Assembly (NCBI GenBank): GCA_045657265.1
Contig: JAZOSU010000012.1
Span: forward strand, 60,651 to 124,650
DNA: 64,000 nt
Source: RGIG9041 sp045657265
GTDB taxonomy: Bacteria; Bacillota; Clostridia; Oscillospirales; QAKW01
Direction: 5' to 3'
Under the pieces are notes generated by a model. It saw nothing but the letters and a program-made list of their open reading frames with translations, was not told where the DNA came from and ran no database searches. The position numbers and the translations under genes were made by a program. Shown here one piece after another: positions 36,031-45,024 of this stretch (position 1 is the first letter of the stretch; each line of letters starts with the position of its first letter).

Positions 36031-37908
36031 ATGAACAACGGATTTATCAGAGTGACTGCTGCTTCAAATACGATAAGCGTGGCAGACGTTTGTTTTAATT
36101 TAGATAATATAAAAATCGAATTTGATAAAGCTGATAAAATCAAATCAAATATCATTGTTTTTCCGGAACTAAGTCTTACGGGAGCATCTTGTGGTGATTT
36201 GTTTTTATCCGAAACTTTACAGAAATCTGCTATTAATGGTTTGGCGGATTTTTGTAAATATACATCAGGTAAATATCCGATTGCAATAGTTGGTTTACCT
36301 GTAATGTTTAAAGGTAAACTTTATAATTGTTCCGCAGTAGTATATAATGGCGAAATTTTAGCTATTGTTCCAAAATTTAATCTGAAAGTAAATGAGCTAA
36401 GAGTGTTTTCGAAAGCAGATACAAAGTTTGATTATATTGTAATTGCTGAAAAAGAAATACCATTTGGCACAAATATAATATTTGAAAACAAATATATTTT
36501 TGAATATTCATTTGCTTTAGATACGGGTAACTATTTTATTAATTCAAATGAATTTTTAGAATGCGTTCCAATGATAATTAAACCAATTGCAGAATTTTCT
36601 TCGTCAGAAGAATATAGTTTAATTAATACGATTTCTATAAGTGAAACTAAAAAATATAACTGCTCTTTAGTTGTTTCTGGCGCAAACTATTCAGAATCAA
36701 CGCAAGACGGTGTTTATAACGGAAAGAAATTAATCGCAGAATGCGGTGAAATTTTAGCAAGTGTAGATGGATTTGATCCTCATAAGTCAATTACGTCAGA
36801 AATTGATGTTTATAAATGTGCAAATAGATTTAATGATATCACAAATTTCGATGGTTTATATACAGTTGTATTTGAACAAAAAAAGGTTAAGCACGAATTA
36901 ATGCGTTGCTATACTAAAAACCCTTTCTTGTCTAATGATAAAAACAGACAATTGGAAAACATTCTTGATATTCAAGCATATGGACTTAAAAAACGTCTGG
37001 AACATACACATGCATCAAAAATAGTTATTGGTATTTCGGGCGGTCTTGACAGTACATTAGCTTTAATTTCAGCAGTGAGAACACTTAAACTTATGAACAG
37101 ATCTACTGAAGATATTTTGGCTATAACTATGCCTTGTTTTGGAACAACATCAAGAACAAGGTCAAACGCTGAAAAGCTTTGTGAATGTTTTGGAATAAAA
37201 GTCAAAGAAATTAATATTTCAAAAGCTGTCAGACAACATTTTATAGATATTGGACAAGACGAGCAAAATCACGATGTAACATATGAAAATTCTCAAGCAA
37301 GAGAACGTACACAGATTTTAATGGACGTTGCAAATATGTCAAATGGACTTGTACTTGGGACAGGTGATTTGTCTGAACTTGCACTTGGTTGGGCAACCTA
37401 TAATGGCGATCATATGTCTATGTATGCTATAAATGCAGATATAACCAAAACGATGATTCGTGAAATCGTTAGTTATGTTGCAGAAAAAACTGACATCAGA
37501 CAACTTTCTGATGTGCTGAATGATATATTGGATACACCGGTTTCACCGGAATTGTTACCAACTGATAATAAAGATGAAATTAATCAGATGACTGAAGATC
37601 TTGTAGGTCCTTATGAACTGCACGACTTCTTTATCTATTACACTTTGAAATATGGTTATTCGCCTGAAAAGATATTTCGTATTACCAAAAAAGCCTTCAC
37701 AGGAGTTTACGAAGATACTGTTATTTTAAAATGGCTTGAAATTTTCTTCAGAAGATTCTTTATTCAGCAGTTTAAACGTTCTTGTATGCCAGATGGTCCA
37801 AAAGTTTTTTCAATTAGCCTTTCCCCAAGAGGTGATTGGTGTATGCCGACAGATGCATCGTATAACTTATGGAAAAATGAAATAGAACAAATTAAAAAAG
37901 ATGTGTAA
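36031..37908 (+). CDS. nadE: NAD+ synthetase with degenerate glutaminase domain
   Basis: The last step of NAD synthesis, amidating nicotinic acid adenine dinucleotide. About 625 residues in the glutamine-dependent layout: an N-terminal nitrilase-type domain (1 to about 280) and a C-terminal synthetase with the PP-loop SGGLDS (336-341). In the nitrilase domain the Glu (E46 in VFPELSLTG) and the Lys after VP (K115) remain. The ICEDLW-type motif that carries the nucleophilic Cys is replaced by SFALD (160-164), with Ala at the Cys position. The synthetase domain looks complete, so ammonia is the likely nitrogen source. ATG 36031 has GAGGTG upstream; an in-frame ATG at 36004 overlaps trpZ. Confidence 0.9.
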   Translation: MNNGFIRVTAASNTISVADVCFNLDNIKIEFDKADKIKSNIIVFPELSLTGASCGDLFLSETLQKSAINGLADFCKYTSGKYPIAIVGLPVMFKGKLYNCSAVVYNGEILAIVPKFNLKVNELRVFSKADTKFDYIVIAEKEIPFGTNIIFENKYIFEYSFALDTGNYFINSNEFLECVPMIIKPIAEFSSSEEYSLINTISISETKKYNCSLVVSGANYSESTQDGVYNGKKLIAECGEILASVDGFDPHKSITSEIDVYKCANRFNDITNFDGLYTVVFEQKKVKHELMRCYTKNPFLSNDKNRQLENILDIQAYGLKKRLEHTHASKIVIGISGGLDSTLALISAVRTLKLMNRSTEDILAITMPCFGTTSRTRSNAEKLCECFGIKVKEINISKAVRQHFIDIGQDEQNHDVTYENSQARERTQILMDVANMSNGLVLGTGDLSELALGWATYNGDHMSMYAINADITKTMIREIVSYVAEKTDIRQLSDVLNDILDTPVSPELLPTDNKDEINQMTEDLVGPYELHDFFIYYTLKYGYSPEKIFRITKKAFTGVYEDTVILKWLEIFFRRFFIQQFKRSCMPDGPKVFSISLSPRGDWCMPTDASYNLWKNEIEQIKKDV

Positions 37909-37936
37909 AGTTTTTATGCTTTACACATCTTTTTTA
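37894..37936. terminator. Bidirectional terminator between nadE and the TepA-like gene
   Basis: An AAAAAAGATGTGTAAAG / CTTTACACATCTTTTTT hairpin that serves both convergent genes and includes the nadE stop codon. Confidence 0.9.
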
Positions 37937-38579
37937 ATTCATCAATAGCATCAGATAGTCCGCCAATTGCATCTATAAGACCTTCTTCAACAGCTTGTTT
38001 TCCATCAAGGGTAGAACCGACGTCTGTTACAAGTTCTCCAACATTTGTTAAGAGTTCGTTGAATCTTTTTTTAGTGATATTTGAATTTTTAATTATAAAA
38101 TTTGTTATTCTCTCTTGCATTCTTTCAAAGTTATTAAAACTTTGAGGGACACCGATTACAACTCCGTTAGTGCGTACAGGATGAATTGTCATTGTAGCGC
38201 TTGGCACAATGAATGACTTTTTACTTGCTACTGCCAAGGGAACTCCTATAGAATGACCTCCGCCAAGAACAATAGAAACTGTGGGTTTTTGCATAGAAGA
38301 AATCATTTCTGCAATAGAAAGACCCGCCTCCACATCGCCTCCGACTGTATTTATAAGAATGAGTAAACCTTTGATTTCTTTATTTTCTTCAATATCTACA
38401 AGAAGGGGGAGTATGTGTTCATATTTTGTTGTTTTGCTTTGATCGTTAATCAGAAAGTGGCCTTCAATCTGACCTATAATCGAAATCACGGAAATCCCAT
38501 TAGTTGAATTTAAACTACCATATTCTTTGATATTATCATTAACGTTTTCTTCAGAATAATTTTCATTTTTATTTGACAT
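37914..38579 (-). CDS. ClpP-class serine protease, TepA-like
   Basis: A 221-residue ClpP-fold protein related to B. subtilis TepA (YmfB). The catalytic Ser is S110 in GGGHSIG and the His is H133 in MTIHPVRT; the NTVGGDVEAG segment before them is the family oxyanion region. There is no signal peptide, so it is likely cytosolic. An acidic N-terminal extension of about 25 residues is present. TepA has been linked to protein export and to degrading spore proteins at germination, but no local gene confirms a role. Confidence 0.85.
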   Translation of the reverse strand: MSNKNENYSEENVNDNIKEYGSLNSTNGISVISIIGQIEGHFLINDQSKTTKYEHILPLLVDIEENKEIKGLLILINTVGGDVEAGLSIAEMISSMQKPTVSIVLGGGHSIGVPLAVASKKSFIVPSATMTIHPVRTNGVVIGVPQSFNNFERMQERITNFIIKNSNITKKRFNELLTNVGELVTDVGSTLDGKQAVEEGLIDAIGGLSDAIDELKKMCKA

Positions 38580-38625
38580 AAAACTATACCTCTTTTAGCA
38601 ATTATTATGTCAAAAATGCATTATT

Positions 38626-39564
38626 CTATTCATACGAATCGTTTTTTACTATATTGAATATTTGTTTACAATCATCTAAAGTAGTGACAGTACAAGACAT
38701 TTTTTTGAGTTTAGCTGCATTTTTAGCACCTTTTAAATACCACATAAGATGTTTTCTGAATTCTTTAACTGCTAAAAATTCACCTTTATCTTCAATAACG
38801 TATTTAAGATGTTCATAAGCTAAATCTATTTTATTTAATTCTGATTTCAAACCTGTTTTTATTTCGTTAAATATTATTGGATTACCTAAAGAAGCTCTAC
38901 CAATCATAATACTGTGAGCACCGGTATAATCAAGCATTTCGTCAGCACTTTTTTTGTCAGTAATATCTCCGTTTGCAATTACAGGTATTGAAACTGCATT
39001 AACAACATTTCTGATTATCTCTTTATTTACACAGCCACTGTAAAATTGTTCTCTTGTTCTACCGTGAACAGTAATATAATCAGTTTTTGCACTTTCGCAC
39101 ATTTTAGCAAACTCCACTGCATTGATATTATTGTCATCAACACCGCTTCTGAATTTTACACTAACAGGAAAGTCTGTATTATTTTTCACAGCTCGGATTA
39201 CTTTTTCTGCCAGTTCCGGATTTTTCATCAAAGCACTACCGTCACCGTTTTGAAATATTTTAGGAGCAGGACATCCCATGTTGATATCGATCGAAGCAGG
39301 GGAGAAATTGTTATTTATATATTCAGTCGCAACCTTCATACATTCAGAATCGTTTCCGAATATTTGAAGGGAAATCGGAGTTTCGTCTTCTGTATAATTT
39401 AGAAGCTCATATGATTTTTTATCTTTGTAAAAAATACCTTTAGCACTTACCATTTCACTGACTGTAGCATCGGCTCCGTATTTTCTGCAAATCTTACGAA
39501 AACCCTTGTCAGTTATGCCAGCCATTGGTGCTAAAACTATTGATTTTTCTTTGAAAGGAATCAT
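38626..39564 (-). CDS. dus: tRNA-dihydrouridine synthase (DusB-like)
   Basis: FMN enzyme that reduces uridines in tRNA D-loops. The N-terminal LAPMAGITDKGFR, the catalytic Cys C98 in MGCPAPKI, VKFRSG, the active-site HGRTREQFYSG and MIGRASLGNP are all present. 312 residues. GGAGG lies upstream of the ATG. It is close to the TepA-like gene in the same direction (46 bases) and may be cotranscribed. The tRNA cluster next to it is transcribed the other way. Confidence 0.95.
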   Translation of the reverse strand: MIPFKEKSIVLAPMAGITDKGFRKICRKYGADATVSEMVSAKGIFYKDKKSYELLNYTEDETPISLQIFGNDSECMKVATEYINNNFSPASIDINMGCPAPKIFQNGDGSALMKNPELAEKVIRAVKNNTDFPVSVKFRSGVDDNNINAVEFAKMCESAKTDYITVHGRTREQFYSGCVNKEIIRNVVNAVSIPVIANGDITDKKSADEMLDYTGAHSIMIGRASLGNPIIFNEIKTGLKSELNKIDLAYEHLKYVIEDKGEFLAVKEFRKHLMWYLKGAKNAAKLKKMSCTVTTLDDCKQIFNIVKNDSYE

Positions 39565-39644
39565 TCAAATGCCTCCGAATTTTCGTTTGCATAATTGTAA
39601 CATAGACCCTAAAAAAAGTAAATAAAATTTTTTTAAAAAAAGTA

Positions 39645-39673
39645 TTGACTTTTTCATTTAAGTGTTGTATCAT
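39645..39673 (+). promoter_or_regulatory. Promoter of the tRNA cluster
   Basis: TTGACT (39645-39650), a 17-base spacer and TATCAT (39668-39673), about 55 bases before the first tRNA. Confidence 0.7.
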
Positions 39674-39728
39674 ATATACCGTTGACGACAGAAAGCTAAC
39701 AAATGCCGTGCATAACAGCGGCACACAT

Positions 39729-39805
39729 GGCGGCATAGCTCAGTTGGCTAGAGCATTCGGTTCATACCCGAAGTGTCGTTGGTTCAAATCCGACTGCCGC
39801 TACCA
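39729..39805 (+). tRNA. tRNA-Met (CAT)
   Basis: A 77-base cloverleaf with encoded CCA. The acceptor stem GGCGGCA pairs with TGCCGCT (one G-U), the anticodon loop TTCATAC gives CAT, and GTTCAAATC is the T loop. A normally paired acceptor end (G-U at 1-72) fits an elongator tRNA better than an initiator. Confidence 0.95.
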
Positions 39806-39809
39806 CAAT

Positions 39810-39884
39810 GGCCTGTTGGTCAAGCGGTTAAGACACCGCCCTTTCACGGCGGTAACACGAGTTCGATTCTCGTACAGGTCACCA
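39810..39884 (+). tRNA. tRNA-Glu (TTC)
   Basis: A 75-base cloverleaf with encoded CCA. The acceptor stem GGCCTGT pairs with ACAGGTC, and the anticodon stem CCGCC/GGCGG holds the loop CTTTCAC, anticodon TTC. Confidence 0.95.
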
Positions 39885-39887
39885 TTT

Positions 39888-39963
39888 GGAAGTTTAGCTC
39901 AGCTGGGAGAGCATCTGCCTTACAAGCAGAGGGTCAGCGGTTCGAGCCCGTTAACTTCCACCA
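39888..39963 (+). tRNA. tRNA-Val (TAC)
   Basis: A 76-base cloverleaf with encoded CCA. The acceptor stem GGAAGTT pairs with AACTTCC, and the anticodon stem TCTGC/GCAGA holds the loop CTTACAA, anticodon TAC. Confidence 0.95.
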
Positions 39964-39992
39964 AAAGCATCAAGATTTTTCTTGATGCTTTT
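39964..39992 (+). terminator. Terminator of the tRNA cluster
   Basis: An AAAGCATCAAG / CTTGATGCTTT hairpin directly after the tRNA-Val CCA, followed by a T-rich tract. Confidence 0.9.
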
Positions 39993-40001
39993 CTTTTTAA
40001 A

Positions 40002-40040
40002 TAATAAAACCATCTGAAAAAATCAGATGGTTTTATTATT
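40002..40040 (-). terminator. Terminator at the end of the flavoprotein operon
   Basis: A long AATAAAACCATCTGA / TCAGATGGTTTTATT hairpin. The last codons and the stop of the flavoprotein gene form one arm, and the minus-strand transcript ends in a U-containing tract. Confidence 0.82.
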
Positions 40041-41615
40041 TATGTCATTAATGATCATTTCGGCTATTTTGAGGCCATCTACAGCTGCGGATGTTATTCC
40101 TCCGGCATATCCTGCGCCTTCGCCACAAGGATATATTCCAATTATTGAAGAATTACCTGTCTCATTTCTTAAGATTCTGATAGGTGAAGAGCTTCTCGTT
40201 TCCGGAGCAGTTAAAGTTGCACTTTTATCTGAAAACCCTTTTAATTTATTTTCAAATATTTTAATTCCTTCTTTTAAAGATTCGTTTATAAAGTCAGGAA
40301 AAATTTTATTGATATTTTCATAATTCGATGAACGTTTTGTAGTGCTGTTTGTGTTTAGGTTTTTCTTAGAAATTTCGTTATTATTAAAATCTTGGATAGT
40401 CTGTATTATAGTGCGTCCATTTCCTATTTTATAAGCTTTTTGTTCTATTTCGCGTTGGAAATGCATTCCATCCAAAACATCGTTTATGTAATAGTCGTCA
40501 ACGTTAACATTTACGAGTATGGCTGAGTTAGCGAATTCGCCGTTTCTTTCAGAATTACTCATACCGTTTGTTACAACTCCGCCGAATTCGCTTGAAGCAT
40601 TCACTATTTCTCCGCCGGGGCACATACAAAACGTAAAAACACCACGACCGTTTTTTAAATGTGTATACAATTTATAGTCTGCAGCGCCTAATGAAGGATG
40701 ATTATAAAAACCGCCGTATTGGGATTTGTTTATCATTTCCTGTTTGTGTTCAATTCTGACCCCTATAGCAAATGCTTTTGGCTGCATAGTTACTTGTTTA
40801 TCTCTTAAAAGTGTAAAAGTATCTCTTGCAGAATGTCCTATTGAAAGAACTAAATGCGAACAATTTAAATAATATTCTTCTTTGTTTGATTTGACTTTGA
40901 TTGAACATAGATTATTATTTTTAAAATTAAAATCAATCAGTTTATTTTCAAATCTGATTTCACCGCCAAGGGAAATAATTTCATTTCTGATAGATTTTAC
41001 AACATTAATTAAAACATCGGTACCAATATGGGGTTTTGAATCGTATAAAATATTTTCCGGAGCTCCATGACATGTAAACACTTGCAAAACTTCTCGTGTT
41101 CTGAAGTCTTTGATTCCTGTGTTTAATTTTCCATCAGAAAATGTACCTGCGCCGCCTTCACCAAATTGAATGTTTGAATGTTCAATTAATCTGCCACCAT
41201 TAAAAAAATTAAATACGTCATTTTTTCTGCTGTCTACATCTTTTCCTTGTTCGATAACAATAGGCTTTAAACCTGCTTTTGCAAGTGAATAAGCCGCAAA
41301 CATACCTGCAGGACCAAAACCAACCACAACAGGACGAATATCTGATTTTGCACTTTTATAAACGTATTTAATTTCTGAATAATCAGAAATATCATATTTT
41401 TTCAATGCTTTTTTGACTGCAGATTTGTTATCTGACTTAATTATAAAACTGCAAATAAAATAGATGTTGTCTTTTTTTCTTGCATCAATTGATTTTTTAT
41501 ACAATTTTACATCATTTATTAGTTTTGAATCGATTTTTATGTTTTTAAGAAACAAATTTTTTAAATCGGAAAAATCTGAATCTAAAGGTATTTTTACATT
41601 TCTTATCAGCAACAT
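40023..41615 (-). CDS. FAD-dependent protein, COG2509-like
   Basis: A 530-residue flavoprotein of unknown reaction. An N-terminal ferredoxin-like segment (about 1-90) is followed by the FAD-binding GFGPAG (99-104) and QFGEGGAGTFSDGKLNTG. The C-terminus ends with an APETRSSSP and GEGAGYAGGITSAAVDG block typical of this family. The start codon directly abuts the stop codon of the YhiN-like gene upstream, so the two are coupled. No substrate clue is visible. Confidence 0.9.
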   Translation of the reverse strand: MLLIRNVKIPLDSDFSDLKNLFLKNIKIDSKLINDVKLYKKSIDARKKDNIYFICSFIIKSDNKSAVKKALKKYDISDYSEIKYVYKSAKSDIRPVVVGFGPAGMFAAYSLAKAGLKPIVIEQGKDVDSRKNDVFNFFNGGRLIEHSNIQFGEGGAGTFSDGKLNTGIKDFRTREVLQVFTCHGAPENILYDSKPHIGTDVLINVVKSIRNEIISLGGEIRFENKLIDFNFKNNNLCSIKVKSNKEEYYLNCSHLVLSIGHSARDTFTLLRDKQVTMQPKAFAIGVRIEHKQEMINKSQYGGFYNHPSLGAADYKLYTHLKNGRGVFTFCMCPGGEIVNASSEFGGVVTNGMSNSERNGEFANSAILVNVNVDDYYINDVLDGMHFQREIEQKAYKIGNGRTIIQTIQDFNNNEISKKNLNTNSTTKRSSNYENINKIFPDFINESLKEGIKIFENKLKGFSDKSATLTAPETRSSSPIRILRNETGNSSIIGIYPCGEGAGYAGGITSAAVDGLKIAEMIINDINNKTI

Positions 41616-42836
41616 TTATTTTTCCTTTTTTGATAAATAATCACTTATTCCTCTTGCGGCTGCATTAGCGCTGGACCATGCAAATGCAAGGTTGTATCCG
41701 CCGCAATCTCCATCAACGTTAAGTATTTCTCCGATTGCAAATAATCCTTTAACCTTTTTAGACATCATATTATCGAAAAACTGTGCAGTTTGTGCACCTC
41801 CGGCTGATACCTGTGCATTTTCAAAGCCTGTGGTTCCTAAAACTTTTAGTTTAAAAAATTTGATATTTTTAACAATCAAATCAATTTGTTTATCGGTAAT
41901 TTTATTACAGCAGTCATTGATGTTACATCCGGATTTTTTTAATATCACTTGTCCTAAACGTTTATTCATAAATCCGGTGAAAAGTTCAGATGCTATTCTG
42001 TTTGGATTGTGATTGATTCTTTGGTTTATAATTTTCTTTAAATTGTTTTGTGTGAAATCAGGAAGTATATCAATGACTATTTCAGGAGAATTTCCTTTAG
42101 CAAGTCTTGAAATCTGTAATGTAGGAGGACCTGATAAACCGTAATCACAAAAAAGTATTTCACCAAACTCACTTTTGATACCCTCTGACGAGTCAATTGT
42201 TATTTTTCCTTGAACTTTAATTCCTTTTAATTGTTTTACTAAATCTGTTTCGGTTTTAATTTGAACTAAAGAAGGGAAAAGAGGTTCAATTTTATGACCG
42301 AATTTTTTTAATATATCGTAACCTGAAAAATCACTTACTTTAAGACCGGCATTACTTCCTGTTGCTAAAACAACGGAAGAATATTCATATAATTTGTCAT
42401 TGGAGTTTACAATGAATAAATCGTTTTTTCTTGTGATATCTTTCACATTGTTTGACAGTAAAATTTTGACATTCAAATCTGATGCTTCAAAACGCAAAAT
42501 ATCAACAACAGAAGAAGCCTGATAAGACATAGGATAAGCTTTGCCGTCGTTTTCTATAGAAAACGGCAAACCTATCGAATTAAAAAAATCTTTTTGTTTA
42601 TTAAAATCAAATCTATTTATAGTATTTATTGCAAAATCTGTTTCACCGTGATACTTGTTTTCCGTAAGATTTTGATTAGTAATATTACACCTTCCGTTAC
42701 CGGTTATAGATAATTTTTTTGCAACACGGTCATTTTTTTCAAAAATCGTAACATCAATATTTTTATTTAGTTGTTTGATCATAATCGCACAGCACAGACC
42801 TGCTGCACCGCCACCTATTATTGCAACTTTATTCAT
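41616..42836 (-). CDS. NAD(P)/FAD-dependent oxidoreductase, YhiN/HI0933-like
   Basis: A 406-residue flavoprotein. The N-terminal dinucleotide motif GGGAAG (8-13) is followed by KLSITGNGRCNITN, a family hallmark, and the C-terminus has GEILNVDGDCGGYNLAFAW. Related proteins include BaiN, proposed in bile-acid metabolism, but most have no known substrate. It is the first gene of a two-gene minus-strand operon, divergent from recJ. Confidence 0.92.
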   Translation of the reverse strand: MNKVAIIGGGAAGLCCAIMIKQLNKNIDVTIFEKNDRVAKKLSITGNGRCNITNQNLTENKYHGETDFAINTINRFDFNKQKDFFNSIGLPFSIENDGKAYPMSYQASSVVDILRFEASDLNVKILLSNNVKDITRKNDLFIVNSNDKLYEYSSVVLATGSNAGLKVSDFSGYDILKKFGHKIEPLFPSLVQIKTETDLVKQLKGIKVQGKITIDSSEGIKSEFGEILFCDYGLSGPPTLQISRLAKGNSPEIVIDILPDFTQNNLKKIINQRINHNPNRIASELFTGFMNKRLGQVILKKSGCNINDCCNKITDKQIDLIVKNIKFFKLKVLGTTGFENAQVSAGGAQTAQFFDNMMSKKVKGLFAIGEILNVDGDCGGYNLAFAWSSANAAARGISDYLSKKEK

Positions 42837-42903
42837 TTTCTACTCCGAAGTTTTTTATTTGATTATATCACTTTGTATTTATTTCGTCAAATTCATATTA
42901 TTT

Positions 42904-42933
42904 ATTGATATATTTATAATTAAATGTTATAAT
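42904..42933 (+). promoter_or_regulatory. Promoter of the recJ-ligA operon
   Basis: TTGATA (42904-42909), an 18-base spacer and TATAAT (42928-42933), about 28 bases before the recJ start. Confidence 0.65.
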
Positions 42934-42960
42934 AATTTATTATTAAATTTTGGAGATATT

Positions 42961-45024
42961 ATGTCATATATAAATTGGAACATTAAAACTCAAAATGAGT
43001 CTCTTGTAAAAGAATTATCAAATAAACTTAATTGTAACGAAATTATATCAAGGTTGCTTATCAACAGAGGGCTTACGACCGTAGATAAAGCTGAGAAATT
43101 TTTATTTCCCAAAGCAGATGTGGTTCACGACCCGTTTTTACTCAATGATATGGATTTGGCTGTTCGTAGAATAGACGAAGCTATTTATAACAACGAAAGA
43201 ATCTGTATATATGGTGATTATGACGTTGATGGTATAACATCTGTCAGTGTATTATACTTATTTCTCAAGAATTTTTCCGATAACATAACTTATTATATTC
43301 CTGATAGATTTTCTCAGGGGTATGGTATAAATAAAACTGCACTTGATAACTTAAAAAATGACGGATGTTCACTTATAATTACTGTTGATACAGGCATCTC
43401 TGCAATAGAAGAAATAAACTATGCCAATGATATAGGAATCGACGTTGTTATTACCGATCATCACGAATGTCAAAAAAGTTTTCCAAGTGCAATAGCGGTA
43501 ATAAATCCAAAACGTCACGATAGCGCTTATCCATTTGCAAAGCTTGCCGGCGTTGGAGTTGTATATAAGTTAATAACTGCTTTAGATAAACACAAAAATA
43601 CAGATTTCAGTGATAATTACATAGACCTTGTAGCTATAGGAACAATTGCCGATATTATGCCCCTTATAGACGAAAACAGATATATTGTAAAAGTGGGTCT
43701 TGATAAAATATCAACAAATCCCAACCCCGGTCTAAAAGCTCTTATAGATATTACACTTAACACTTCGAATATTACATCTTCTTCCGTCGGATTTGCGCTT
43801 GCACCTCGAATTAATGCCGCAGGCAGAATGGCAATGGCATCTGTTGGTGTTGAATTATTCGTTACTGATAAACCGCAGATTGCATCTGAAATTGCTCAAA
43901 ATCTTTGCGATTTAAATCTTGAACGTCAGAAAATAGAAACTGAAATTTTCAACCAGGCTTCAGAGATTATTGATAAACACAATCTTGATAAAAATTATAA
44001 TGCGTTGGTACTTTGGAAAGAGGGCTGGCATAGCGGAGTTATAGGTATAGTTGCTTCTAAACTTAAAGAAAAATACAACAAACCTGTAGTTCTTTTTTCT
44101 GTCGACGAGGTGTCAAAAGGTTCCGGAAGAAGTGTTGTACCATTTAATTTGTATGAAGCGTTTGAATCTTGTAAAGATATGCTGATTCAGTATGGTGGAC
44201 ATAAATATGCCGCAGGTCTTTTGATTGAAAACGATAAGCTTGGCGAATTCAGAGACAGACTTTCACAACTTGTTGGTGAATATACTCAGGATAATGAATT
44301 AAGTAACGATATTAATGTCGATTGTGTTCTTGATTATAAGTATCTTAATTGTAAATCTGCTGAAGAAATATCCTTGTTACAACCATATGGCAAATCTAAC
44401 GAAACTCCTTTGTTTTGTATACGTAATATTCGCATAAGCGATATTTTTCCTACAAGCAATAACAAACATCTGCGTCTTAAATTCAATATTAATGATAAAC
44501 AAATTGTTGGTTTTTATTTTGGCGTCAATAATATCGAATTTGATTACAGAGAAGGGGATTTTGTTGATGTTTTATGTGAAGTGAATATTAATGAATATCG
44601 TAACATCAAAAGCGTTCAATTAATTGTTCATGATTTAAGGTTATGTGAAAACATTTTGTTTTCAAATCAAACAAGACGTATTCACTGCGAAAGCTCTTCA
44701 GATATATTACAGATTATGTTGCCTACAAAAAGCGATATAGCATATGTTTACAGATATTTTAAGCATAATTTTTCAAAAGGCAAATCAAAATATAATATTG
44801 ATACAGTACATAACCTTATTAATAAAGATTGTCTTACTTCAATTAATTATGAAAAAATTTATTTTTCAATCAAAATTCTCATAGAACTCGGAATAATTTC
44901 AGGCGATATAAACGATATAATTTTAACTATAAATTCAATTGAAACAGAGAAAAAATTCAATTTATATGATTCAAATTTATTAATGTCAATATACGGCAAG
45001 GCGGGGGTTAAATTTGGAAATTGA
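42961..45024 (+). CDS. recJ: Single-stranded-DNA-specific exonuclease RecJ
   Basis: 5'-3' ssDNA exonuclease used in recombination and repair. The DHH-family metal motifs are YGDYDVDGITS (84-94), TVDTGIS and DHHECQ, followed by GRMAMASVG (DHHA1 region) and an OB-fold region near the C-terminus. 687 residues from ATG 42961, which has TTGGAGA upstream; the in-frame codons before it have no family match and overlap the divergent yhiN-like gene. It heads a tightly packed operon and overlaps rel by 11 bases. Confidence 0.95.
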   Translation: MSYINWNIKTQNESLVKELSNKLNCNEIISRLLINRGLTTVDKAEKFLFPKADVVHDPFLLNDMDLAVRRIDEAIYNNERICIYGDYDVDGITSVSVLYLFLKNFSDNITYYIPDRFSQGYGINKTALDNLKNDGCSLIITVDTGISAIEEINYANDIGIDVVITDHHECQKSFPSAIAVINPKRHDSAYPFAKLAGVGVVYKLITALDKHKNTDFSDNYIDLVAIGTIADIMPLIDENRYIVKVGLDKISTNPNPGLKALIDITLNTSNITSSSVGFALAPRINAAGRMAMASVGVELFVTDKPQIASEIAQNLCDLNLERQKIETEIFNQASEIIDKHNLDKNYNALVLWKEGWHSGVIGIVASKLKEKYNKPVVLFSVDEVSKGSGRSVVPFNLYEAFESCKDMLIQYGGHKYAAGLLIENDKLGEFRDRLSQLVGEYTQDNELSNDINVDCVLDYKYLNCKSAEEISLLQPYGKSNETPLFCIRNIRISDIFPTSNNKHLRLKFNINDKQIVGFYFGVNNIEFDYREGDFVDVLCEVNINEYRNIKSVQLIVHDLRLCENILFSNQTRRIHCESSSDILQIMLPTKSDIAYVYRYFKHNFSKGKSKYNIDTVHNLINKDCLTSINYEKIYFSIKILIELGIISGDINDIILTINSIETEKKFNLYDSNLLMSIYGKAGVKFGN

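Noticed and set aside
39645..40004. A 119-residue open frame on the plus strand across 39645-40004
   Set aside because: It runs through three clear tRNA genes and has no ribosome-binding site or family resemblance.
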